Assembly: GCA_002104905.1 (NCBI GenBank)
Contig: MCFE01000549.1
Coordinates: forward strand, 1-59,573
From: Basidiobolus meristosporus CBS 931.73
Taxonomy: Eukaryota > Basidiobolomycota > Basidiobolomycetes > Basidiobolales > Basidiobolaceae
DNA length: 59,573 nt
Direction of reading: 5' to 3'
Below are positions 33,225-42,104 of this stretch, piece by piece. Position 1 is the first letter of the stretch; each line of letters starts with the position of its first letter. The notes beneath the pieces are model-generated. The model saw nothing but the letters and a program-made list of their open reading frames with translations, was not told the DNA's origin and did no database searches. A program made the position numbers and the translations under genes.

Positions 33225-33228
33225 AACC
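33217..33228 (-). promoter_or_regulatory. Copia A1 primer site, initiator tRNA-Met anticodon type
   Basis: Minus strand GGTTATGAGCCC directly follows the LTR. It is complementary to the anticodon stem-loop of initiator tRNA-Met (GGGCTCATAACC), the half-tRNA priming known for Drosophila copia and yeast Ty5. The ATG within it is in frame with gag. Copia D has the same site at 35649-35659. Confidence 0.78.
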
Positions 33229-33791
33229 TGTTGTAAGAGTCTTGGAGATATTGGAAGTGATTGGGAGAACAAGTAGATTAGACTTGTTCCATCATTCCAG
33301 CTGATCATAGTGCCCAATATTGCCATAGCATGCCAGATGGTGCTTGATCATGCCACAGAGTGCCAGATGGTACCATACAGTGCCAATTTGGGATCAAAAT
33401 TGACATGCATATGACCCTAAAATATCAAATTAATAACAAAGTAAACAGCACATTCTGGCACTACAATCAATGGCACAATGGAACAAGTCTATTATGTGGT
33501 TTTCACTTAATTATTTATTGAATGTACAAGTAGTATTTATACTTTTACATGGTCTTGGCATTACAAACACAGAGAACAGGTTAAGGAAGGTCCCAAGAAC
33601 ATGTGTGCAAAGTTTGGGGCAGTTTGGACAACTTTGAGAATTTTATTGTTCTGGTTACCTGGTATTTTGGTGAAAGTACTCTAAGTAAATCCCAACAAGC
33701 AATTTGGTCAGTTTTCTCTAGGATTTGAGGGTAATGATCTAAGTGACTAAGTTAGGTGAATATTTAGGTGGAATTACAAATTTTTACAACA
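33229..33791 (-). repeat. Copia A1 5' LTR, enlarged by a MITE
   Basis: TGTTGTAAGAG to TTTTTACAACA on the + strand. Apart from 33280-33493 it aligns with 24486-24833. TATA-like TAGTATTTATACTTTTA near 33530. Confidence 0.92.
33280..33490. mobile_element. MITE-like 211-bp element
   Basis: Perfect 13-bp terminal inverted repeats AGACTTGTTCCAT / ATGGAACAAGTCT flanked by direct ATT (33277-33279 and 33491-33493). The other A LTRs lack it (GATTATGTGG is continuous at the site). No coding capacity; internal short repeats of TGCCAGATGGT and TGCCA. Family unassigned; a 3-bp duplication fits several DNA transposon superfamilies. Confidence 0.85.
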
Positions 33792-33796
33792 CACTT

Positions 33797-34384
33797 GAGT
33801 ATTTACCAATAAGTGATATAATAGCGTTATGTAGTCAAAGGTCAAACTGTTTGCCCCATGGACAAGACTACTTTCACTCAATGCCATAAGAGAAGAGAAA
33901 AAAGACCATGTGGCTATTGCGGCAAGCCTCTCAGCCATGAAGCACACTGACAGCATAGGAAGTATTACAAGGATCACAGAGAGCATTTTGCCACCCAAGT
34001 CATATTTGACAATTCATTGGTCACTACTGTACCAACATTATCTTGCCAGCCAGTTGATAATTCTATATTAGCACCTGGCTGTCTTTGTCTCCTTGCGCAA
34101 ACTGAGTCAGGTGAGTTTGTGACAACTTTAGGCTCACATCTGCTACCTGAATATGGCATGCAGAGTGATACCTCTGACAAAGAGGGTTTACTGATGGATT
34201 TTGAGCCTATCTCCCCTAACAACAGTACCATGTATGAGCCTGGTCAAATCCCTATATGCAATGAGACAACTCATGTTGAAACAAATGCCAAGGATACTTT
34301 ATGGGGCCAAGTGAGCCCAGTAATCCATCTACTGGAGAATGATGTAATGTTGTGGCTAGAGAAGTGGCATGTTTCCACTAATAT
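33797..34384 (+). pseudogene. CACTA #3 promoter half and Tnp2 N-terminus
   Basis: ATG at 33858 gives MDKTTFTQCHKRREKRPCGYC with a CxxC…H…H zinc-finger-like pattern (CGYCGKPLSHEAH, a stop, then QHRKYYKDH). It stays in frame into FATQVIFDNSLVTT and the acidic domain (SGEFVTTLGSH, SDTSDKEGLLMDFEP) up to WGQVSPVIHLLENDVMLWLE. It is truncated by an LTR B end at 34385. This is the best view of the transposase N-terminus in the window. Confidence 0.8.
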
Positions 34385-34446
34385 TGTTACAAGTCTTTGT
34401 ATAAGAGTTGTAGAGGAATAGGGAGTTTAGCTAGTATTGTATCCAC
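34385..34446 (-). repeat. Gypsy B LTR fragment (62 bp)
   Basis: TGTTACAAGTC onward matches the reverse complement of a B LTR 3' end, then switches to copia D at 34447. A true LTR end abuts CACTA #3; the rest of that B insertion is gone. Confidence 0.8.
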
Positions 34447-34889
34447 TATCACTTAGATCCAGTTTGTGTTTCTGCTATTGTCTTGAAGTACTTGAGCTTC
34501 TATAAAGACTCATCCTCTTTTTCAGGAATTAGACCCATGTATATGTTGTCTTGTCATCAATAATATCATAAAGTATCTCTTGGCTCCAAAGAACATAGCT
34601 CCCATGGCCCCACATGTGTCTGTGTGTACAAAAGCCAATGTTTTGGTGGTGCTAATGCCTCCTGAGCTGCTGAAATGTTGCCTAGCTTGTTTGCTATATG
34701 AAAATCCCTTACAGACACCAATTATGATTGGAATTGAAAACTTAGGCCCAAAACAAGCTGATTCTCACCAATTGGCTCATTTTCTGTTCCTAATGTATCA
34801 AAGCCTCTTATGCCATGCCTCCCATAGAGTTTCAGCAGTTTTAGCTGCTCATCAATGGTATATGGTTTTCATGCTCCAGTTTCTGTTTT
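34447..34889 (-). pseudogene. pol: Copia D pre-integrase/integrase fragment
   Basis: Minus translation includes CGPMGAMFFGAKRYFMILL, the copia integrase start, equivalent to the SDLCEPMQNLSLGGMKYLITF region of A1. There are frameshifts, and an upstream IANKLGNISAAQEA stretch. Dead. Confidence 0.7.
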
Positions 34890-35646
34890 TTGTCTGCCAG
34901 TTTTATCTTGTATTCTCTGGCCCAGTGTCCTGGCTTCTTACAGTAGTTACAGCAACCAGGGATTTTTTTGCTTTCCCTTCTTTTCTATGTGCCTTTCTGA
35001 GGCAAATAAAGCCTTGTCTTAAATCATCTCTGCTTGATCATTACATCTGAGTTCTTTGTGGAGGAATCTTCCATTGACATAGTCTAAGGTTAAGTTTTCT
35101 CTTCTACTTTCAAAAGAAAGTATAAATGGTTCATACTTGTCTGGCAGGCTGCAGAGCAGACTGAGGATCTTTTCTTCATCATATACAGCAGTGTTACTGT
35201 AAAAATCTTCCGCAAGTATCTCTACTCTGGTATTGAGTTGTAGCGTGTCATCATCTGGCTTGTTCCTCATGTTCATGAACTTTAGCTTTAAATTATGCTT
35301 GCTCAATACTGACTTTGCTCTAAAATTCTTCTCTCAGGATATCCATGCTGCTTTGACAGTATTTGAAGCATGGATTTGTCCAATGAGGGACTCTTGCACA
35401 TTGGTACATATTTCATCAATGACCTTTTTCTCCTTCTTTTGAAACTTATAAACTACTTCTGCCGTTCCTTTGGGATCAACTACTTATCCTGCTACTTTAA
35501 TCCAAAGCTTTCTTTTCTCCAGGTGGATCTGCATCTTGATTCTCCAAAGTCTGCAGCTCTTTCCAGTAAACCTGTCCTTTACAGGGAAATGTTTGTGTTG
35601 TTCTGTTTGCTGGTAGAAGTTATCTTTAGAATAGATTAAGTCAATC
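34890..35646 (-). pseudogene. gag: Copia D Gag
   Basis: Starts MIDLIYSKDNF near 35646. SCRLWRIKMQIHLEKRKLW is a copia Gag signature. The open piece 35306-35019 (LKFMNMRNKPDDDTLQLNTR, LPDKYEPFILSFESRRENL) is the UBN2-like capsid. A CCHC-like NYCKKPGHWARE with its last Cys changed to Tyr lies near 34930. Several stops. Confidence 0.82.
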
Positions 35647-35659
35647 ATGGCTCATAACC

Positions 35660-36002
35660 TGTTGTAATTTATGAAGTGATCTGGATATAAGGAACTTATC
35701 AAGAAATAATGATAATAGCTGAACTGTTGTTCCTTCATAAAGCAGCTTCGTATTTATACCTTTGTATAAGTAATAAAGCTGTAACACATAGTAAGGAGGG
35801 TTACTCAGCATTCAGGAGCATTCTGTAACAGTTTTGGAGCTTGTACATAATGTTTGGTAAAAGTGTTATTATGATCTTGACAATATGGGAAATACCCATA
35901 TGATCATAGATTTGAAGAAACTGGCAAAGTGAGGGCTGTAAATTAGCCCTACAGTGACCAAGACTTGTCTTGAATAATACCAAATAGTCCAATATTTCAA
36001 CA
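35660..36002 (-). repeat. Copia D 5' LTR
   Basis: TGTTGTAATTTATG to TTTCAACA on the + strand, about 343 bp, with the half-tRNA-Met primer site (GGCTCATAACC) next to it. TATA-like GTATTTATACC near 35750. Confidence 0.75.
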
Positions 36003-36008
36003 GTAACA

Positions 36009-36546
36009 TTGATAGCAGTAGTATCCAGAATTCTCCTCTCCTGAAGAAAGAAGAAGCCTCTGTCAAGATATCAGAAAAATTAAGAATGGAAAAATGCAAT
36101 GAAAAAAATCCTGTCCTAACAGCAACATTTACTCCAGATCCTCAGCCAGCAGTGACAAGGAATGACTACCATGGCCCAGAGCCAGAAAAACCCTGTCAAG
36201 TGCAACTTTAGCATGACAGTCCATCAGTACCATGGTAGCGTGAATGAGAACCTTGGAACTTGGCTCTTCCAAATTAAAGAAGCTTTTAAGGCTAGGAGAA
36301 TTGCTCCAGAAAGCAGTTTACATTATGCAGCTTCTTGCTTTGCAGATGCAGCTTTACAGTGGTAGAACAATGAGATCAGGTTAGCCACCATGGGGGGATG
36401 CTCTACAATCTCCACCTGGGATGCGTTTATGCCAGAAATTCAGAGTGCTTTTGAGCCTCCACACCAGCAGACATTACTAAGAAGCAATTAGAGGCACTTG
36501 GACAGAAAGGGATGGTTCAAGAGTTCATCAGTGAATATAGATATAT
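36009..36546 (+). pseudogene. gag: B3 leader and Gag N-terminal part
   Basis: Primer-site-like TTGATAGCAGTAG at 36009, then Gag homologous to B1 ([35 protein letters not shown]) with stops. Interrupted by B2 after ISEYR at 36546. Confidence 0.85.
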
Positions 36547-36914
36547 TGTTACAAGTCTTGGTATAGGAGTTGTAGAGGAATAGGGAGTTTAGCTAGTATT
36601 GTATTCACTAAAACTTGAACTGATTTTTATTGAGGTTCCAGCAGCTCCTTATATACATTTTGCCCAATCAATTGCTGACTAATTGTATTTCCTATTTTAG
36701 GTTGTGGCTGATGACTCATTTGACTGCATCATCATCACCCAATAAGATCCTACTTAATATATCTATATCTGTCTGATAAGGATCTGCTGATTCATTTGCT
36801 GACTAATGCTACTGATTTTATAGATAATACTGATATACTGATAACCTAAACATATACTAATTGATTTGACTAAAAACTGCTCTAACTTAAACATTCAAGT
36901 GGCAGATCATAACA
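36547..36914 (-). repeat. B2 3' LTR
   Basis: 368 bp, TGTTACAAGTC to GATCATAACA on +. Differs from the 5' LTR at about nine positions. Contains the reverse of TGAGTCA (TGACTCA near 36714) and TATATAC near 36652. Confidence 0.92.
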
Positions 36915-37155
36915 CCTAAAAGGAACTGCTGATATCTGCTTAAGATACACTTATAAGGATCCAGAACAGGATGTTTGGGATACTCTGATGCTGATTGGGG
37001 ACAAAATTTGGGAGACAGAAAATCCACCACAGGATACACCTTTCTTTACTGTAAAGGAGCTATTTCATGGAATTCAAGAAAGAAACCAACCATAGCACTT
37101 TCTACCACAGAGGCAGAGTATATGGCAGCCTGTGAAGCTATAAAAGAAGCAATGA
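36915..37155 (+). pseudogene. Captured copia A RNase H fragment inside B2
   Basis: Sense on +: SDADWGQNLGDRKSTTGY then ISWNSRKKPTIALSTTEAEY. Same region as 25136-25375 (reverse), several percent different, and joined to a B LTR at the identical base (CCTAAAAGGAACTG next to ATAACA; compare TTCCTTTTAGG next to TGTTATG at 25375/25376). Antisense to B2 itself. Confidence 0.9.
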
Positions 37156-37164
37156 ACATTCTCT

Positions 37165-37965
37165 GATGATCTTGAATGGTCCTGTCCATTGTGGCTCAAA
37201 CTTCTTCCAAGTGTTGTTTCTTAGCAATACAAAGTTCCCAACTGTCAATGCTTCTGGTGCTATAGTCTTATCAAATCTCTGCTTCATCTTTTCTGCACTT
37301 TGACATACTTTGATCTGTGCCTCTTGACGTCCTTTTTCCAGTTGCTGGTGTCTACTTGGCTGACTGAGTTCATCTTCTATGATGTCTGTAAGCTTTGGTT
37401 GTGTGAGATCTCCTGGAATCCTTGGTCCACATCCATACACTAAGTAAAATGGTGATTGCTGGGTGGTGCTGAGTACTCTGACTCTGCATGAAAAGAGTGC
37501 TTTGTCTATATACTCATCCCATCTACTGACAACTCCATTTGTATACTTGGTTGGCATTTTTCCAAATAATCCATTAAACTGCTCAGTCACTCCATTAGTT
37601 CTGGGGTGATATGCCAAGGTTATCAGGTGTCTGATCTGTTGCATTTCCAGGAAAGTCTCTAATGTCTTTGCCATAAAGTTTGCTCCTCTATCAGATAAGA
37701 TCTCCACAGGGCATCCAAACTTCATCAGGATCTCATGGTAAATGAAACTTGCAACTTCTTGTTCACTGGCTATTGGTACAGCTTTAGCAACTGGCCATTT
37801 AGTGGCATGGTCAATTGCTACTAGGATCCAATGGTTGCATTTCCTGGTGGTTGGCAGTCTTCCAATAAAGTCAATTCCCAATCTCTCAAATGGTCTTACA
37901 GGCTCCAAAGGGAAGAGTTTGGCAATTCTTTGTGGCTGGCCTTGATTGATTTGGCAGTTTGGCAT
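37165..37965 (-). pseudogene. pol: B2 integrase
   Basis: Frame-shifted continuation of pol by one base near 37960. HHCC end ([20 protein letters not shown]), core with GIDFIGRL, LSDRGANFM and HPRTNGVTEQFNG (the DDE residues D, D and E), and a C-terminal domain ending FVLLRNNTWKKFEPQWTGPF. Truncated after KIIREC by the copia piece. Confidence 0.92.
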
Positions 37966-40184
37966 GTTTTTACTAGCTTCTCAGTGTCTTGTTTCATTCT
38001 AGGCCACCATGCTCTGGCTTTCACAAGACTATAGGTTCCTTCAATTCCAAGATGTCCATATCCATTGTGTAGCTTATGTATTAAATCCAGGCAAGCAACA
38101 TAAGGACAATAGGCAATAGGGCTTCCATCAACAATTTGGTAGAGTGTTTCATCCTGTACTACTAATTTGCTGGCTTCATCACGGAATATCTTCTTGATAT
38201 CTTCATCCACCTCATTAGGAATGGCTTGGTCCCCCAAGTACTTTGGTAATAAGCTAGGCCAATCTGATTCATGCACCAAGTGGAGTTGTGCAACTTGATC
38301 TAATCTTGATAAGGCATCAGCAACTGTGTTGTTTTTTCCAGGGCAGTAGACAATTTCCAGGTCAAATTGCTGAATGTATTCACTCCATCTTGTCATTCTT
38401 CTAGACAGTACCTTCTGAGTAAACATATACTTGAGGGAGGCATGATCAGTCTTCACAGTGCATTTGACTCCTTCAATATAGCATCTCCATGTCTTCAAAT
38501 AGTGTATTATAACAAGCATCTCCTTCTCATGGACTGGATAGTTTTGTTCTGCTGAGTTCAGTTTCTTGGATTCAAAGGCAACAGGGTAGTCCTTTCCCTT
38601 GTGTTCTTGGCTCAGCACTCCACCAATTGCATAATCTGAAGCATCTGTGCACAGAGTGAACTCTTTTCTGAAGTCTGGTATTCTTAAGCTTGGCAGCTTA
38701 GCAAGTTCATTCTTGAGCATCTGGAAGGCAGTCTCACAAGCTATGTCCCACTTGTAGGTATTGTCTTTCTTGAGGATATCAGTTAAAGGGGCTGTAATAC
38801 TTGCAAAAGACTTGACAAATCTCCAATAATAGGAAACCATTCCAAGGAATGATCTGAGTTCTGATATGCTATGGGGCTGCTTCAAATTCTTGATAACTTC
38901 AACCTTCTTAGGGTCTAAGGTCACTCCTGTGCTAGTCACTATGTGCCCCAGGTATTCAACATGTTCCTTGAAGAATTCACACTTGGCTAGCTTGCCATAT
39001 AGCTTGTTCACTCTTAGTTGCTTCAAGACCTTTTCAATGTGCACTACGTGATCCTCTTCTGTCTTGCTGTATATCAATATGTCATCCAGGTAGATTATCA
39101 CAAACTTGTCTAAGTACTCCTGAAAGACAGTCTGCATCAGCATCATGAATGTTGCAGGGGCATTAGTGAGGCCAAAACTCATCACTAAGTACTCATCATG
39201 TCCATATCTGGTCCTAAATGCTATCTTAGGAATATCTTCTGGTTTCACCCTAATTTGGTTGTATCCTGACATGAGGTCAATCTTGCTGAAAATAGTGGCT
39301 CCATTAAGTTGGTCCAAAAGCTCATCAATCCAAGGTATGGGGTACTTATTCTTGATGGTCACTGAGTTCAGGGCTCTGTAGTCAATGCACATCCTAAGTG
39401 TTTCATCCTTCTTTTTTACAAAAAGCACTGGTGCTCCCCAAGGTGACTTGCTGGGCCTGATGTATCCTTGCTCCAATAGCTGATCAATTTGTCTCTTCAT
39501 TTCCTCCAATTCCAATGGACTCATTCTGTAAGGTATCTTGCTCACTGGAGGGCTATCTCCTGTGTCAATGGCATGATCCATGTCTCTGACTGGTGGTAGG
39601 CTTACAAGCTCATCTTGAAACACGTCTGAATATTTCTTCAAGAGAGTCTGGACCTGATGGGGTGCTGGGGTAGAGGAATCCTCCTGTAAAACCACCATGA
39701 GGAACATCTGAGTACCTTTTCTAAGCACTCTACAGAACTGGGTCTTGCTAAGTTCACTTGTCTCACACACACTGGAATTGGCCAAGTTGAAATCCAGCCT
39801 GGCAGGTAATAGCTCATAGGTCTTCTTGTCTTTTTGGATCTGAGTAGCATGGGTTCTCCAGTTGATTGATGGATTACGACAAAATAGCCAGGTTTTTCCA
39901 AGTACAAGGTCAAACTTGCAGTTCCCAAATATATAGGCCTGTAGGTCTTCTTCATAGTCATTGCTCTTTATTCTTACTGGCTGGGTAATACGGTTGATTA
40001 TGTGAGAGTTCCCATCAGCTGTGGAGACTGAAGTTGATTTGGTAGGTTCTGAGTTGATTCCTGCTTTCAGAGCAAATTGCTCTGACATGTACTCATGCAA
40101 TGCTCCTGAGTCAATCATGATCTTGACAGGTACTCCATTGATTACTCCATTCAAGTATAATAGCTTTCCTGAGTTTGAGGTCAT
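37896..40184 (-). CDS. pol: B2 Pol: protease, RT, RNase H, integrase N-terminus
   Basis: Open for 762 codons from [20 protein letters not shown]. Protease DSGALHEYM near residue 27; RT with YLDDILIYS; RNase H with [17 protein letters not shown] start near the C-terminus; then a shift into the integrase frame. Retains the protease-pol continuity that B1 lost. Upstream gag lies in a nearby frame after a stop at 40194. Confidence 0.93.
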   Translation of the reverse strand: MTSNSGKLLYLNGVINGVPVKIMIDSGALHEYMSEQFALKAGINSEPTKSTSVSTADGNSHIINRITQPVRIKSNDYEEDLQAYIFGNCKFDLVLGKTWLFCRNPSINWRTHATQIQKDKKTYELLPARLDFNLANSSVCETSELSKTQFCRVLRKGTQMFLMVVLQEDSSTPAPHQVQTLLKKYSDVFQDELVSLPPVRDMDHAIDTGDSPPVSKIPYRMSPLELEEMKRQIDQLLEQGYIRPSKSPWGAPVLFVKKKDETLRMCIDYRALNSVTIKNKYPIPWIDELLDQLNGATIFSKIDLMSGYNQIRVKPEDIPKIAFRTRYGHDEYLVMSFGLTNAPATFMMLMQTVFQEYLDKFVIIYLDDILIYSKTEEDHVVHIEKVLKQLRVNKLYGKLAKCEFFKEHVEYLGHIVTSTGVTLDPKKVEVIKNLKQPHSISELRSFLGMVSYYWRFVKSFASITAPLTDILKKDNTYKWDIACETAFQMLKNELAKLPSLRIPDFRKEFTLCTDASDYAIGGVLSQEHKGKDYPVAFESKKLNSAEQNYPVHEKEMLVIIHYLKTWRCYIEGVKCTVKTDHASLKYMFTQKVLSRRMTRWSEYIQQFDLEIVYCPGKNNTVADALSRLDQVAQLHLVHESDWPSLLPKYLGDQAIPNEVDEDIKKIFRDEASKLVVQDETLYQIVDGSPIAYCPYVACLDLIHKLHNGYGHLGIEGTYSLVKARAWWPRMKQDTEKLVKTCQTAKSIKASHKELPNSSLWSL

Positions 40185-40193
40185 CTGGTATAG

Positions 40194-41129
40194 TTATTCT
40201 TCTGTCATGTGGAAGGTGAGTTCTGAGTCATCTTCAAGCTCATCCTTCATGTCACTATGCTCCATGGCCTCAATCCGGTTAAAGGTTCTTGATGGCTGGT
40301 GTCCATTTCTTCTCTGAGGGCAGTACTTTGCAATATGTCCCTGCTGGTGGCAATTGAAGCAAAGTCCTTTCTTCTTACATTCTTCTGAGGTAGCATTCTT
40401 CTGCATAGCATCTATTTCCATTGGTACTACTTCTGACTGTCTTCTTTTGTAATGATTGGAGCTTTTCTGATTAGTCACTGTAGGCTTCCCAACTCCAAAC
40501 ATAGCTGAGTCATAGTCAATGGCAATCTTGATGGCTTCTTCTATTGTCTGAGGTCTTTGATAATTCACTTTCGTGCAAGTTCTTTCTTTCAACCCATCAA
40601 TAAAGTATTAAACTTGATCCAAGGGGTTCATTCTTTCAATTTGTCCAAGTAGACATATGTACTCATAGATGTATTCTTGAACCATTCCTTTCTGTCTGAG
40701 TGTCTTTAACTTCCTTCTTTGTAGTGTCTGCTGGTGTGGAGGTTCAAAAGCATCCTGAATTTCCAACACAAACTTATCCCAGGTAGAGATTGTAGAGCAT
40801 CCCATCATAGTGGCTGACCTGATCTTGTGGTGGTACCACTGTAAGGCTGCATCTGCCAGGTAAGAAGCTGCATAATGCAACTTGCTTTCTGGAGCAATTC
40901 CTTTAGCTTTAAAAGCTTCTTCAATCTAGAAGTGCCAAGTTCCCAGGTTTTTAATGACTCTGCCATGGTACTGGTTGACCTTCACACTAAAGTTGCTCTT
41001 AACAGGGCTTTGCTGGTTCTGAGCCATGGTAGTCATTCCTTGTTACTGTTGGCTGAGGATCTGGAATAACTGTTGCTGTTGGGCCAGGTTTTGCTGCATG
41101 GCATTCTTCCATTCTTGATTGTCTGACAT
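40194..41129 (-). pseudogene. gag: B2 Gag, with nonsense mutations
   Basis: Homologous to B1 Gag from [14 protein letters not shown]. Three stops are visible at positions that are Gln or Glu in B1 (TAA near 41044, TAG near 40926, TAA near 40610). [18 protein letters not shown] near 40345. Ends FHMTEE then a stop at 40194, just before Pol. Confidence 0.9.
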
Positions 41130-41187
41130 CTTGAGGGTGGTTTCTTCTTTCTTCAGGAGGGAGGTTTCTGGTTATTGCTGCTACCAA

Positions 41188-41556
41188 TGTTACAAGTCTT
41201 GGTATAAGAGTTGTAGAGGAATAGGGAGTTTAGCTAGTATTGTATTCACTAAAACTTGAACTGATTTTTATTGAGGTTCCAGCAGCTCCTTATATACATT
41301 TTGCCCAATCAATTGCTGACTAATTGTATTTCCTAATGTAGGTTGTGGCTGATGACTCATTTGACTGCATCATCATCACCCAATAAGATCCTACTTAATA
41401 TATCTATATCTGTCTGATAAGGATCTGCTGATTCATTTGCTGACTAATGCTACTGATTTCATAGATAATACTGATATACTGATAACCTAAACATATACCA
41501 ATTGATTTTGACTAAAAACTGATCTAACTTAAACACTCAAGCGGCAGATCATAACA
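41188..41556 (-). repeat. B2 5' LTR
   Basis: 369 bp, TGTTACAAGTC to GATCATAACA on +. Followed on the minus strand by the candidate primer site TGGTAGCAGCA. Confidence 0.92.
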
Positions 41557-41842
41557 ATATACCTGTACAAATTGAAAAAATGGACCTGCTGGATCAAGTT
41601 GAATAATTTACTGATGGGTTTATGAAAAAACTTGCAAGGAAGTGTAATCTTGAAGACCTCAGACTATTGAAGAAGTCATCAAGATTGCCATTGACTATGA
41701 ATCAGCTTTGTTTGCAGGTGGGAAGCCCACATTGACTAATCTGAGACTATAATCACCCTGAAAGACAACAATCAGAAGTAGTGCCAAAGGAAATAGATGC
41801 TATGCAGAAGAATCCTATCTCAGATGAGTGTAAGAAAAACCA
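41557..41842 (+). pseudogene. gag: B3 Gag, middle part
   Basis: Continues B3 Gag after B2: QIEKMDLLDQVE, then (frame-shifted) [16 protein letters not shown] and DAMQKNPISDECKKN, equivalent to B1 26290-26570. Lost at 41842, where CACTA #5 begins. Confidence 0.82.
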
Positions 41843-42104
41843 CTTTGTTGTGGTCTTGATGCACTCTGCAACTATTTGAATGGATCTAACTAACCAGTGC
41901 ATCCAGTCACCTTTGATGGCAAATACTTGATGGTGCTCTCAGAGTCTCACTGCAAGTCTCTGATGGCATTACTACAGCAGTATGGTGGCCCACAGCTAGC
42001 TCTGTATAATGCTACTGAACCAACTTACCAAATGGTATATCCTTTTTCTATCTCCCCTTGTGCAATTCATATATTCCACTGTAGAATCACTCCTCCTTAT
42101 TTGC

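Larger units (their letters stand above)
24486..33791 (-). mobile_element. Ty1/copia retrotransposon A1, host of gypsy B1
   Basis: LTRs at 24486-24833 and 33229-33791 (the latter enlarged by a 211-bp MITE). Flanks CACAT (24481-24485) and CACTT (33792-33796) are a 5-bp duplication with one change. Internal order on the minus strand is gag, protease, integrase, RT, RNase H, which is the copia order. Gypsy B1 (25376-29815) sits in the RNase H region. Net length without insertions is about 4.65 kb. Reading frames are broken in at least four places. Confidence 0.93.
21941..34384. mobile_element. CACTA-like transposon #3, split by copia A1
   Basis: The ORF2-side end (21941-22254) lacks its last bases because of the LTR F junction. 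ORF2 (-) occupies 22255-24322 and half of the promoter reaches 24485. The other half of the promoter and the Tnp2 start lie at 33797-34384, beyond copia A1. A B-family LTR end truncates it at 34385. The 5-bp flanks CACAT/CACTT of A1 join the two parts correctly. Confidence 0.8.
34447..36002 (-). mobile_element. Copia D remnant (5' part)
   Basis: Second copia family. 5' LTR at 35660-36002, primer site at 35649-35659, gag 34890-35646, and integrase fragments down to 34447. The rest of pol and the 3' LTR are missing. It inserted at the 5' LTR/leader junction of the old gypsy B3. Confidence 0.82.
36547..41556 (-). mobile_element. Ty3/gypsy retrotransposon B2, chimeric 3' end
   Basis: LTRs 36547-36914 and 41188-41556 with duplication ATAT (36543-36546, 41557-41560). 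Gag-pol runs 41129 to 37165 on the minus strand. Between integrase and 3' LTR, in place of the normal end, lies a 241-bp antisense piece of copia A RNase H (36915-37155). It joins the LTR at the same site where B1 joins copia A1. Confidence 0.92.

Noticed and set aside
34447-35640. Host zinc-finger gene (CCHC motif)
   Set aside because: Order of capsid, knuckle and integrase motifs, with adjacent LTR and primer site, identifies a copia remnant.
36003-36009. B3 5' LTR directly joined to the 34385-34446 LTR fragment as its other half
   Set aside because: The 34385 fragment is in the opposite orientation, so it belongs to a different B insertion.
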